Source of the DNA: Chlorocebus sabaeus
Lineage: Eukaryota > Chordata > Mammalia > Primates > Cercopithecidae
DNA length: 64,000 nt
Assembly (NCBI RefSeq): GCF_047675955.1
Contig: NC_132912.1
Span: 82,360,382-82,424,381, forward strand
Direction: 5' to 3'
A model generated the notes under the pieces. The model worked only from the letters and a program-made list of their open reading frames with translations, was not told where the DNA came from and ran no database searches. How positions within the stretch are numbered: position 1 is the stretch's first letter; each line of letters begins with the position of its first letter. The position numbers and the translations under genes were made by a program. This document shows positions 13,028-23,340 of this stretch, piece after piece.

Positions 13028-13058
13028 CTCGTACGCTGGAACTGGAAGTCAGACTCAT
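13028..13058 (-). CDS. CISD1: CISD1 (mitoNEET) coding exon 1
   Basis: On the minus strand an ATG at 13058-13056 opens a 31-nt coding segment translating to MSLTSSSSVR plus the first base of the next codon. A consensus donor (GTGAAG) follows at 13027-13022. The residues match the N-terminus of mitoNEET, a 108-residue 2Fe-2S protein anchored in the outer mitochondrial membrane with its cluster domain facing the cytosol. The start has a G at -3. The 31 nt join in phase with exon 2 at 5263 (31+206 = 237 nt, 79 codons). The exon sits in a CpG island, head to head with IPMK about 1.6 kb away, so a shared promoter region is likely. This short segment is too small to be found by ORF length; it was located from the known start of the protein. 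Confidence 0.96.
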
Positions 13059-13173
13059 GGCGCCGTCGCTTGCAAGGCGTGTGCACTAGGATACCGAGCA
13101 CAAACGGGTTCGCGCGGCCGGCAAGACTAAAGGTGCCAGTGCCGTACTAAGGGCACCGACTCCGCGCTGCTAC

Positions 13174-13185
13174 CGCGCAGGCGCC
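13174..13185. promoter_or_regulatory. NRF1-like palindrome near the CISD1 start
   Basis: CGCGCAGGCGCC resembles the NRF1 consensus YGCGCAYGCGCR with two mismatches, about 120 bp upstream of the CISD1 ATG. NRF1 commonly drives mitochondrial-protein genes, so it is plausible here, but binding is not shown. Confidence 0.4.
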
Positions 13186-13200
13186 GCGGCGGGTCGTAAG

Positions 13201-13206
13201 CACGTG
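13201..13206. promoter_or_regulatory. CACGTG E-box upstream of CISD1
   Basis: A perfect palindromic E-box lies about 145 bp upstream of the CISD1 ATG inside the CpG island. Such sites bind USF or MYC/MAX-type factors; use here is inferred from position only. Confidence 0.4.
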
Positions 13207-13348
13207 TGTGAGCTCGACCCTGGTAGGTGCTGAGCATGCGTGGAGCTGTGCCCTGGGCCTTAAGGAAGTCTGGACTCCGGATTTTGACAGCCACGGGAGC
13301 GGGGAGGAGGAAAAGACTTAGGTAGCAACGGAGTTTGCGCAACGCCGA

Positions 13349-13358
13349 GGGGCGGGGC
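13349..13358. promoter_or_regulatory. GC box (Sp1-type)
   Basis: GGGGCGGGGC, a consensus Sp1 site, lies about 290 bp upstream of the CISD1 start in the island. Confidence 0.5.
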
Positions 13359-13469
13359 CCTGAAGCGGAGGGGCAGGGCCCTGGGATTAGGGAATCCAGG
13401 CCAGATTTTACGTCTCTTCCAGGTGTGTGGGCTTCTGGGGACAGAGACAGGTGTTAATAGGACACTTAC

Positions 13470-13974
13470 TTTAATCAGATACCTAAGATTTGACCCCAGT
13501 TTTTCTTGCTCGAGGCTTGTGACGATTTACCTTCAAGGCCAGGTCCAGCTTTTATATAACACGCCAGTGGCGGACATACAGGAATCAATGACTGAGTCCC
13601 ATTCCAGAACCTCGCTTAGCTACCGGTGTCCATCCCTTTCTCCGGCTTTTGATATAATTATCTACTTAGGACCTTGGAACCTGCACTGTCTTAAAGGTCG
13701 AGTGGGAGAGAGAAAAAACTTGCTCCTTTCTTTAAAAAATGTGTTCACTTAAAAAAATTAGGATTTTTCTCTTTTACAGTCTGAAATTAGTGTCGGTTCC
13801 AATTTTATTTTATTTTTATATGTTTAATTTTTTGGTAAGAGCGGTTTAGACACAGCAATCCGGGGAGGGGGTGCTGAGATTAACTAGAAGGGTATTTTGA
13901 AGGGGCATCTTCTAATAAGCTGCCTGCTTTAACTTCTGTTGTTTTTTTGCGGGGTGGGAGTTGGAGGGAGTTGA
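13470..13974. other. AT-rich interval between the two CpG islands
   Basis: CpG is scarce and T/A runs are common (for example around 13740-13830). I see no repeat family or coding sequence in it. It separates the two islands, so the pair may use two core promoters rather than one. Confidence 0.6.
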
Positions 13975-14338
13975 GTGCAGTTAGGGGTGGCCTTTAGAGC
14001 CACCCTTGGCAATGCTAGTGCCTTCCAATTCTAATGCCGGGCTGCTCCGCACACTTGGAAGTCCCTGGCTTCTCTGAGCTGACACGCTGAGAAGCGTGTT
14101 GAATGAATGAAGCCACAGCAGCACGCGAGACTTCGAAATGCCCGCGAGGTGGGGGTGAGAAGGAACACGAGTGCGCTCGCCCCATGCCTGCTTGCGGTCG
14201 CCAGGTCCCAGCAGCGCCGCGGGCCCTCCCCGCTGATGGCAGGGGGGGTGTCCTGTCGGACGGCCTCTGGGCATGCTCAGTAGCGGCGGTGCAGGCGGCG
14301 CTGACGCGCGCGCGGCAGCTGAGGGGACTGGAGGACGG

Positions 14339-14368
14339 TGGGAGGGGGCGGGGGCGCAGGAGGTGGGG
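14339..14368 (+). promoter_or_regulatory. GC box and G-rich tract in the IPMK promoter/leader
   Basis: Runs of G (GGG, GGGGG, GGGGG, then GGGG after a longer gap) include the Sp1 core GGGCGGGG at 14346-14353. The spacing of the last run is too long for a strict quadruplex pattern, but a looser one could form. Confidence 0.5.
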
Positions 14369-14541
14369 CCGCCGTCGCCGTCAGGGCCCCAGGGAGCGCG
14401 GGGCGCCGCTGCTGCTGCTCTTCGGCTCGGTTCTGTCTACTGGGCAGCGCCGGGGCCGGCGGCTGAGGCGGCAGAGGAGCAGGAGCCGGGAGCCGCGCTC
14501 CGCCGAGTTGGGCAGAGGAGCGCCCGCGTCCCCGCGGCGTC

Positions 14542-14613
14542 ATGGGCCCCCTCCTGGGGCCTCAGCGGGCACCAGCCGCGGGAACCCCCGGGCCTCCTCG
14601 CGCCCAAGCCTGA
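14542..14613 (+). CDS. Upstream ORF in the IPMK leader (23 codons)
   Basis: An ATG at 14542 with G at -3 and G at +4 starts a 23-codon frame (MGPLLGPQRAPAAG and onward) ending in TGA at 14611-14613, 84 nt before the IPMK start and in the same frame. If transcription begins upstream of 14542, as expected from the spacing of the human gene pair, scanning ribosomes meet this start first. Its context looks at least as good as that of the IPMK start. The peptide is Pro/Ala/Gly-rich and resembles no family I know; any effect would more likely come from the act of translation. I see the ORF directly; its use is inference. Confidence 0.6.
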   Translation: MGPLLGPQRAPAAGTPGPPRAQA

Positions 14614-14697
14614 GCGACCCCCGGGTTCTCCGGCGCCCCCTCCCTTGCCCTATTTTTTTCCCTGCTCTCGCTGCCGCTACCGCTTCTGCTCTCCGTT

Positions 14698-14887
14698 ATG
14701 GCAACAGAGCCACCATCCCCCCTCCGGGTCGAGGCGCCGGGTCCCCCAGAAATGCGGACCCCACCGGCGATCGAGGCCACCCCTGAGGGCACCCCGCAGC
14801 CGGCGGGCGGCAGACTCCGCTTCCTCAACGGCTGTGTACCCCTTTCGCATCAGGTGGCCGGGCACATGTACGGGAAGGACAAAGTGG
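14698..14887 (+). CDS. IPMK: IPMK coding exon 1
   Basis: ATG at 14698 (G at -3, G at +4) opens 190 nt encoding residues 1-63 and the first base of codon 64. It starts MATEPPSPLRVEAPGPPEM, continues through a Pro-rich, probably flexible N-terminus, and ends in GHMYGKDKVG. The donor is G|GTAAGT at 14888. The gene product is inositol polyphosphate multikinase, which phosphorylates inositol phosphates (IP3 to IP5) and PIP2 and works in nucleus and cytoplasm; the human protein is 416 residues. Positions 22 and 27 read Pro and Ala here, while I recall Ser at both in human. Other frames are also open through this GC-rich exon, but only this one matches the protein and joins exon 2 in phase. An upstream ORF lies 85 bp before this start. 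Confidence 0.98.
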
Positions 14888-15358
14888 GTAAGTGGGGGTG
14901 GCACGGGGTTCGCCGCTCCCCTTCCGCCTCCGCGAGCCCCCTGCCAGCCGAGGCAGCCTGGCGCTCCCGGGCCCCCCTGGTGTGCACGCCAAATCCCCGG
15001 CCTCTTCCGCTGTCCCCCGAAGCCTCGCCACTCGAGCACAAGGGGTCGGAAAGTGGGACAATTCCTAGGGTGTGGGTCGTCAGGCTTGCAGCACTGGTGG
15101 CAGGGAGAGGCGTGCCTGGTCTCACCCACCCCCCGGGGAGGTTGGGTGTTGATTGGAGACGGCGTTGTTAGTGAAAATAAGGAACTTCATTTTTACTGGA
15201 CGGGGAAGTAAATTCTCCCTTGAGCACAAGGTCTGTTTATTATAGGCGAGTAGCTATTGCAAAAGAAAAGGAATGAAATGCAGATGATGCTAATCTAGTA
15301 CTTCTCTGCTGGGTGCAGCTGCATAGCTGGAGGGGAAGAAAAACACTGGGCTTTTCTT

Positions 15359-15374
15359 GGGGGGGGGGGGGGGG
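15359..15374 (+). repeat. Poly-G run of 16
   Basis: Sixteen consecutive G residues lie in IPMK intron 1, about 470 bp after exon 1. Confidence 0.97.
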
Positions 15375-17285
15375 AGGTGAGAAGGGAAGAAAGCTTGTCT
15401 GTGATTTTTCCCTGTCCCTTGAGGAGGTTTTTCTGGTGTCTCCTTGATTTCTCTGGGAGGCGTGGTTCCAGTAGTGCAGAAACTCGGATTCCTGGTAGGA
15501 AATTCACACGGGTATGGTACTAGAATGATACACAAAATGTTCAACTATTCTTGTTCATTTTATAAGGCTGTACCATGGCTACTGTAATACATTTTCTGAG
15601 TTCACAAGTTTAAAGCTTATCTCAGCTTAGGAACTCTAATTCATCTAGCTTACTCGTAGTGGTTTCCTGGGCCATGATTACTCGGGTAATCTGATGGATG
15701 AGTATGTGAGTATTGTGGATCTTTGACCCGGAAGAACCAGTAGATACAATTTAGTTTATGCTGGTAAAATGATTCGGGTTTAGGTTGCTAATACTGACAT
15801 TTTTAGACGAGGTGACTAAGACCAACCCTGGTTAAGAATGACGTGCCTAAAGTCACGTTACAATATGTTAAGAATTGTGAAACCAAGAGTTCTTCATTGG
15901 AGTACTGTTTTTTTTCACCATGTATTGTGTTTGCTGAAACAACTCAAGGCTTTTAGAAAATGGGTAACTATTAGTTTGAGTATATGCTGTTTCTCAAAGC
16001 GACGTTTTCCACTACTTTTATTTTTACCTACTTTGTTTAATTGTGTGCCTTTCTCCCCACTAAACTGTGAATTCATAGAGGTTAGAGAGGGAATCTGTAT
16101 TCTCATAGCCTTGTACACGGACTGGGACTCAGTAACAGTCGGGAAATATTGAATAGTGAAAATTGGCGGTTCTTTTAGTACACGGAGGTAAAGAAATAAC
16201 CTCCTCAAGGTGCTCACTATAGACATTTCCTCCTGTGTGTCGGTGTCTTGTAATGAGAATTTGAGAGTACTCATGGGGTTTCAGTTAATAGAGGAATGCC
16301 TATTGATTTATATTAATAAATTGTGATTTTAATATTCCTAATAATATTCTAGATGCCTGAAAAAGTAAATGTTTCTCTAAAGGTCCCTAGAGATGGACTT
16401 ATATGCAAAGGAGAATAGATTTTAGAAATCTCAACATAAAAACAATCTAGATGATAATTGTCACTTGAGAGCGTAACCACTGCTTTTCACAGTATGTAAT
16501 AGTGATCCCATTCAGAGAGTTATTGCAAATAGTGGCTGAAAAGTTAATTTGTCACCCAAATTGCCTAATTAAAAGAAAAGTTTAGATTCTGGAGTTAGTA
16601 CTCCTTAGTTTTATTATTTCATTCCATGTAAAATAAACTTTTTTTGCAGTTTCATAAGGGTCTTTTGAGTAGGGACAGTCTGTATGTCATTATAGTAGAA
16701 TGGATTGAACATACTGTGCTATCAACCTAATAAATTGTTGAATTTAATTCTCAGATAGTTATACAATCCTGCATGTGTTGTTAAGTAAAAGGATACTTGA
16801 ATGATGATTATCTTCCCTATTTGTAAAATGGATAAGATGGTCACTAATTCAAAGTTCAACAGTTTTATTATGTTTCTCCACTGTCATAAGTCATGTACAG
16901 TTTAAAGAATATCATTTAGCTCATGTTTTGGTCTGTCAGTTGAAGTAATTCTCAGGATAAACTTATGTTTTATTATGTTGGTATTTGTTTTGTTTTTAAA
17001 TTTGTGTTACTATCGTTAAGTAACCAGAAATGTTCAATTTAGGACTATTTTACCTATTTCCAGAAAGGAGTTGTTGGCTTTGTTAGTTTAAAAATTAAAC
17101 TCATGGAACTTGATAGAACAAAAGGGCTTGAGCAGAAAAATAGATCTTGTTATATATGCTAAGTAACAAGCATATATTGGTAGTTCAGATATCAGTTATA
17201 TTTTATGTTCTTCACTAAAACCATATTTCATCAAAGTACATTTAAATCTCAGTTCTAAGAATACAAAATATTTTGTTTTTTAAAT

Positions 17286-17760
17286 TGTAAAAATTGTATA
17301 GTACACGGATCTTTTGGAAAAAAATTCAGTTTGAGTAGTGCCCTTCCCCCTACTCATTCTCCCAGGGGCAATCACTGGTAACTACTTCCTGTCTATCCTT
17401 TCAGGCCTTTGTTTCTGGGCACATACATAAACACATTAGCACAGTTCTGTTTTTTCATACAAATAAATCTATCAGCAACTTTTCTCATTCTGTATTATAT
17501 CATGTATTTTACCTATATTTTTGTACTTATGATATACTTTATTCTTTCTAAAAATTGTGTTCTACAATGTGGATGTATCACAATTTATTTCTCTAATTGT
17601 AGATTTTTAGACTTTTCACCGTTTGTTTGCTGTGATAAGTAATGTACTTATTAAACATTCTTGTATATTATAGCATACCTTGCACATTGTGTACCTATCT
17701 CTGTAGGAAGTTTTCCCAAAAAAAGATCCATATAATTTCCCAAAACTCACCAAAGTTAGC
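17286..17760 (-). mobile_element. Old L1-like fragment, antisense
   Basis: The sequence resembles the antisense 3' region of old L1 (a stretch like GTGGATGTATCACAATTTAT followed by a small-animal-gap pattern typical of L1M). Family assignment is from memory and uncertain. Confidence 0.5.
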
Positions 17761-18611
17761 ATAAATATTTTTCTGCATAACATTCTTTTAATATCAATTT
17801 CTTTAAAAAGTCCTTAAAGTTTTAAACAAATGATGGAAATCTGATACTTATTTCTTGATCCGATATAGGATGTAGAAATGGGGCAGTCTATAGGGAAAAC
17901 AAGGATTTAAACTCGTAATTGTTGTGGGGGAGAAAGACCTACAATTATCTTGGCTTAGTAGTCTCTTTTGATTAGATATCCTCTGAAACATTGACCTAAA
18001 ATTATTTCAACCCTTCGGAAAAGTTGCAAGAACAATAGAAATTAACATTTTGCCAAATTTGCTTTATTATCTCTCAATGCAAATGTTTTCTTAACTATTT
18101 GCAAGTAGGTTCCATACATTATGTCACTTTACATGTTAATACTTCAGTGTGTCTTCCTTAAAAATGAGGATATTCTCTTCTGTAGCCACAGCACATTGAT
18201 AAACTATGGGAAATTTAACAGGGATATAATACTTTAATCTATAGTCCATATTCTCACTTTGTCAACTGTTCCAATACTGTAATGTCTTTTATCACGTTTG
18301 TTTTTCTCAGTACAGGATCCGGTCCAGAATCATTTATTGCAATTAGTTGTTATGTCTTTTAGTGTCCTTTCATTTGTAACGGATCCCCAGCCTTTCCCTG
18401 TCTTTTATGACGTTGTCATTTTGAAGAGAACAGGCCAGTTATTTTATGAAATGTTCTTTAATTTGGGTTTGATAGTTCCTTATGATGGGATTCAGGTGAT
18501 ACATTTCCAGCTGGAACATTGTATAAGTGGAGGCTAACAATAGCTGCCCTTTAGTAGTGGATTAATTCTGGTTGTCTGATTCAAGTGTAGTCTGGCTTCT
18601 TCAGTATATAA

Positions 18612-19201
18612 TTTTGTTTGTTTTTTGAGACAGGCTCTCGCTCTGTCACCTAGGCTGGAGTGCAGTGGCATGATATAGTTCACTGCAGCCTCAAACTTTA
18701 GGGCTCAAGCAATCCTGCCTCAGCCTCCTGAGTAGCCGGGAGTATAGGTGCGCACCACTAGGCTAGGCTAATTTTTTTTTTTTAAACGGAGTCTCACTCT
18801 GTTGCCCAGGCTGGAGAACAGTGGTACAGTCTTGACTCACTGCAACCTCTGCCTCCCAGGTTCAAGTGATTCTCGTGCCTCAGCCTCCTAAGTAGCTGGG
18901 ATTACAGGAGTGTGCCACCACACCTGGCTAGTTTTTGCATTTTTAGTAGAGACGGGGTTTTGCCATGTTGGCCAGGCTGGTCTCGAGCTCCTGGGCTCAG
19001 GTGATCTACCCACCTCCACCTCTCAAAGTGCTAGGATTACAGATGTGAGCCACCGCTGGGCCAGGCTAATTTTTACATTTTTTGTAGAGATGGGATCTGG
19101 CTTTGTTGCCCAGGCTGGTCTTGAACTACTGGCTTCAAGTGATCCTTCTGCTTCAGCCTCCCAAAGTGCTAGGATTACAGGAATGAGTCACCATGCCTGA
19201 C
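18612..19201 (-). mobile_element. Alu with a second Alu inside it
   Basis: The outer, older Alu is split at 18781/19063 by a complete younger Alu. The outer copy is flanked by TTCAGTATATA on both sides (18600-18610 and 19201-19211). The inner one is flanked by GGCTAATTTTT, which is itself Alu sequence. Both are antisense. Confidence 0.92.
18772..19062 (-). mobile_element. Inner Alu of the nested pair
   Basis: A complete antisense Alu runs from AAACGGAGTCTCACTCTG to CACCGCTGGGCC and interrupts the older copy. Confidence 0.92.
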
Positions 19202-20016
19202 TTCAGTATATAGTTAATGTTTTCTGTTCTACAATTAAAAGCTGTATGTGAGGAGACACTTTACAGTTATGCAGCTATCTGTGTTCTCATCAACTTCACC
19301 CCTAGATTTGGCATCTGTTGATTCTTGCCTGAAGCTGTATTTATTCTGATAGTTACAAAATTGTGATTTTTTTTTCCCCATTCTTTCATTCCGTCTGCTT
19401 TAACAGCTAGCATTCTGAGAAATAGCTCTCTCTTTACCCCTAAGTATTTATGTCCTTATTTATAATCAGTTTGCATCGTGGATTCCTATTTGATAACATG
19501 TATCATTACCCATTATGGAACTTATTTATTTGACTTTAATCACATCTCAATGTTTTTAAAAAAGGAACTTATTTATTTTGTTGCTCAAATTGTCCCAAAT
19601 TTGACCATTGAGAGCACTTCCTTTCTGTCGTAACAGGTTTTTTAGAATTCTGTCATAACTATCTTCCCCAGCCCTAGAGTCAACCATTTCTCCAAGGAGC
19701 CCTGGTTTCTTTCTGGGTGGAAAATGGTATTTAGAAACCAAGATCTGTGTTGTAATACCTGTTGGAGTATCATTTCTTCCAGGACTTTTCAATGGACATG
19801 ATTTTTAAAGTATGTATAAATATTTTAGAAATTGTAATTTCGTATTTCATTTAAACCCGAGTTCTTCCTTTCCCTTGATTCTAAATTTGTATTTCCCTTC
19901 TTCTCTAGTAAGAACCCTGGCTCCCAGTGATATTAATATGTTTATTCTTTTGCTTAATCGTATAATTTTCAGAATTTCTACACCCATACTACTTCAGAAA
20001 ACAAGCCTAGAATAAA

Positions 20017-20384
20017 GAATTCAGGATGAGTTTTGTTTTGTTTTGTTTTCTTTTATACTTTAAGTTCTGGGGTACATGTGCACAAGGTTCAGGTTTGTTA
20101 CATATGTATATATGTGCAGTGTTGGTTTGCTGCACCTCTTAACTCGTCATTTACATTAGGTATTTCTCCTAATGCTATCCCTCCCCCTTTCCCCATCCCA
20201 TGACAGGCCCCGGTGTGTGATGTTCACCGTCCTGTGTCCAAGTGTTCTCATTGTTCAATTCCCACCTATGAGTGAGAACATGCGGTGTTTGGTTTTCTGT
20301 CCTTGCGATAGTTTGCTCAGAATGATAGTTTCCGGCTTCATCCATGTCGCTACAAAGGACATGAACTCATGAATTCAGGATGAG
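20017..20384 (-). mobile_element. 5'-truncated L1 3' end with 14-bp target duplication
   Basis: An antisense L1 3' UTR (TATACTTTAAGTTCTGGGGT onward) with a decayed poly-A head (TTTTG repeats) at 20031-20055 is truncated near TACAAAGGACATGAACTCAT. GAATTCAGGATGAG flanks it exactly at 20017-20030 and 20371-20384. This is a clean retrotransposition product of about 340 bp. Confidence 0.93.
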
Positions 20385-20429
20385 ATTTTCTTACACTGAG
20401 GGTATAAACTGTGTTCAAAAATTACCTGG

Positions 20430-20718
20430 GGCTGGGCACGGTGGCTAATTCCAGCACTTTGGGAGGCCAAGGCAGGTGGATCACTTGAGGCCAGGAGATC
20501 GAGACCAGCCTGGCCAACATAGCGAAACCCTGTCTCTACAAAAAAATGCAAAAATTAGCTGGATGTGTTGGTGGCACCTATAGTCCCAGCTACTCAGGTG
20601 GCTGAGGCAGGAGAATCTCTTGAACCTGGGAGCGGAGGTTGCAGTGAACCGAGACTGTGTCACTGCACTCCAGCCTGGGTGACAGAGCGAGACTGTCTAA
20701 AAGAACAAACAAACAAAA
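20430..20718 (+). mobile_element. Alu, sense
   Basis: A near-complete sense Alu runs from GGCTGGGCACGGTGGC to an A-rich tail with CAAA units. Confidence 0.93.
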
Positions 20719-21229
20719 GTTAGTTGGATTAGGTTTTTTGTTTTTGGTTGTTATTTCTTTTTCTCCCTTTTTGCAGTAGTAGTATTCATTTGAAATACAG
20801 TTGGGTTCATTTGTTTCTGTTTAAATTCATATCCCTGCCTCCTCAAATTTTGTTTGTTTAATTATATATTTGAAAGCTCATAACATTAACATGCTTCCAA
20901 AAAACAAAACTTTACAGAAAAGTATAATTAAAAATGTCACTTCGTTATCACTCCACCCCATCCATTCCTCAGCATCTCTTGTAGGTAATCAAGTTGTTTT
21001 CTGATTTATCCTTTTTGAGTTCTTTTTACAGATATGTAAGTTTTATTTCCCTTTCTTTCTGATACAAAAGCTAGTATGCTTTATATACTGTTTTTCACCT
21101 GGTTTTTAAGAGTTAAGATTATATCCTAGAAATTGATATATATCAGTTCTTAGAGTTCCGCCTCATTTTTTTTTAACAGCTCAGCTGAGCATATTCAATC
21201 AATTTCCTGAATTTGCTTTTGGCCTTTTA

Positions 21230-21600
21230 TTTTCATTCGCTTGTTTATCCTACTTCACGATCTTGATTCAAGTTGTTTTGTAATAAGTATTCATGCATCC
21301 CACTTAACTATTTCAAGATTGTCTTGGCTTTTTCTGGTCCTTTGCATAAATCAACTTGTTACTTTTCCCCAGAAACCCTATGAGATTTTATTTGGCATTG
21401 CCTTGAATCTGTAGATTTGGTGAGAATCAATTTCTTTACAATATTGAGTCTTCCAATACTTGAACATGGTATATCTCTCTATTTAGTCCTTAATTTCTCT
21501 CAGTGAGTCATAGTTTTCAGTGTACAGGACTTACGTATTGTTTACTAGGCTTTTTCCTTAAGTATTTGCTTTTATTGTAAATTGTACTGCCTTAAAGTTT
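21230..21600 (-). mobile_element. Old L1 ORF2 fragment, antisense
   Basis: Phrases such as TTGGCATTGCCTTGAATCTG, ATTGAGTCTTCCAATACTTG and AACATGGTATATCTCTC are the antisense of the L1 ORF2 C-terminal third, heavily decayed. Confidence 0.8.
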
Positions 21601-21639
21601 TTTTTTTGAAAAAAATTTAAATTTATTAAAAATATGCCA

Positions 21640-23340
21640 GAATAGTACAGTGAACTAATGTATGCTATTCATCTGGATTTATCAATTGTTAATATTAATT
21701 TTGCCACATGTGCTTTATTACTCTCTGTATATGATTGTGCATAAACATTTAAGAATCAATTTTAGACATCATAACCTCTTTCCTCTAAATAATTGTGTAT
21801 ATTGCCTAAAAATAAGACAATTTTCTTACCTAACCATAGTAAAATTACAAAATTCAGAGTATTTAGCATTTGGCTTTTGCCATTATTCCAGTAATATCAC
21901 TTACAGCACTTTCCCTCATCCAGGATCACACATTACATTTTGTTGTTACGATTCTTTTGTTTCCTGTTATTGGGAGCACTTCTTTCTGTATCTTTCATAA
22001 CCATGGAATTTTTAAAGAGTATAAGGGTATAACATTTTAGAATGTCCTTTAAATTCACTTTGTCTGAATGCTTTGTCATGATTATATTCAGATTATGCAT
22101 TTTTGGTGAGAATATTATATGACTATGTCTTGTCCTCAAAGCATATCATAAGACATAGGATGTCAGTTGCATTCTTGGTGATGTACCTAATCACCTGGTT
22201 AAGTGATTTCTGCCAGGTTTTTCCACAGGAAAGTTATCATTTTTGCTGTTAAGTAATTTGAGAGGAATATTTTGAAACTGTTCTATATACTGTTCCTCAT
22301 GAAACTGTACCTTGATTGATAATATTTGACAGACTCACATAGTACTATGATAATTGCAAAATAGTAGTAGTCTAACTAGCATTCCTGTTACATTTGTTTT
22401 CGTTTTTGTTTTTTGAGACAGGTTCTTGCTCTGTTACCCAGGCTGGAGTGCAGTGGTACAATCATGGCTCACTGCAACCTCTGCCTTACAGGCTCAAGTG
22501 ATGCTCCCACCTAAACCTCCTGAGTAGCTGGGACTGTATGCATGTACCACCATACCTGGCTAATTTTTTTTTTTTTTTTTTTTTCTTGTAGAGACGGGGT
22601 TTTACCACGTTGGCCAGGCTGGTCTTGAATTCCTCAGCTCATGCAATCCACCCGCCTCAGACTCTCAAAGTGTTGGCATTATAGGCCTTAACCATTGTGC
22701 CCAGTCCTCATTTCTGTTACATTTGTTAGTTGGCATTCTATATTAAGGAATAGATTTTCCTCCTGATTCATTCATTGATTGTTAAGGTGGATTTTTTTCA
22801 AACTTCAGTGAATAGATATTATCCATTATTGTTGCTGCTTGATGTTATGGTTGTCTCAGATTTGAGCAGTGGGAACTTCAATCTGGCTCCTATGTCTTTT
22901 TGATATTTCCTGTTTTTTCTTTTAAAACATTTTTTAACTTTCTGGCATAAAAAGATATTCCACATTCCTTTTGTGTCTTCCCTGTCTCGGCCCTGAAATG
23001 AGCCATTTTTCTTCAAGAAACGCTTGTTCCTTTAGGGGTAAATGGTATTTAGAAACTATGGTCTGGCCACTAGGTGTGCTCATGGTTTCTTGGGTGTGAT
23101 TGCTGTTTTTCCATTCACAGACTGGACTAAGAAATGTATAATTTCATATTCTTAAACATTTGAGTTAATCCCTCTACCCATAATTTAAATTCAACACCAT
23201 GAAGTTCTTTTTTGTCTCCCTTTATTCTATATTTACATCTCCCTTCTTCCTCAGTGAGAACTCTGTCTCCTCAAAACATCAGTATATTTATTCATTTTGA
23301 AATATAAACCAACTTATGTTCCTGGAACGATCTAAAATAA
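21640..23340 (-). mobile_element. Old interspersed repeat, copy B (probably L1M 3' region)
   Basis: This is the second copy of the family at 17995-20016; it shares GCCACATGTGCTTTATTA, AATGGTATTTAGAAACTA and the CTCCCTTCTTCCTCAGTGAG stretch in order. It is interrupted by an Alu at 22401-22706. Confidence 0.6.
22401..22706 (-). mobile_element. Alu, antisense
   Basis: A full antisense Alu is flanked by TCCTGTTACATTTGTT and TTCTGTTACATTTGTT. Confidence 0.93.

Larger units (their letters stand above)
12755..13425. promoter_or_regulatory. CpG island at the CISD1 start
   Basis: CpG frequency rises sharply from about 12755 and falls after about 13425. The island covers CISD1 exon 1, its presumed leader and the start of intron 1. 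It contains a GC box, an E-box and an NRF1-like site listed separately. Confidence 0.8.
13059..14697. promoter_or_regulatory. Head-to-head CISD1-IPMK promoter region
   Basis: The two start codons point away from each other 1,640 bp apart, with CpG-rich sequence on each side and no other gene between them. This is the arrangement of a bidirectional promoter region. Start sites cannot be fixed from sequence; by analogy with human I expect CISD1 to start near 13.1 kb and IPMK near 14.27 kb. I see no convincing TATA box at either end, which fits CpG-island promoters. Confidence 0.8.
13975..15135. promoter_or_regulatory. CpG island at the IPMK start
   Basis: Very GC-rich and CpG-rich sequence covers the IPMK leader, coding exon 1 and about 250 bp of intron 1. 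Long open frames on both strands here (up to about 312 codons from 14273) come from the scarcity of stop codons in such sequence. Confidence 0.85.
17995..20016 (-). mobile_element. Old interspersed repeat, copy A (probably L1M 3' region)
   Basis: Phrases such as TTTGCCAAATTTGCTTTATTA, GGCCAGTTATTTTATG and AATGGTATTTAGAAACCA recur in the same order at 21640-23340, so both are copies of one old family. I believe it is an antisense L1M 3' region but cannot prove it. Nested Alus interrupt it at 18612-19201. The 79-codon frame at 18298-18537 belongs to it. Confidence 0.6.

Noticed and set aside
14103..14786. 227-codon plus-strand frame in the IPMK promoter
   Set aside because: GC-rich CpG-island sequence with few stops; it overlaps the true start out of frame and has no family likeness.
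14677..15129. 150-codon minus-strand frame over IPMK exon 1
   Set aside because: Antisense shadow of a coding exon in a CpG island.
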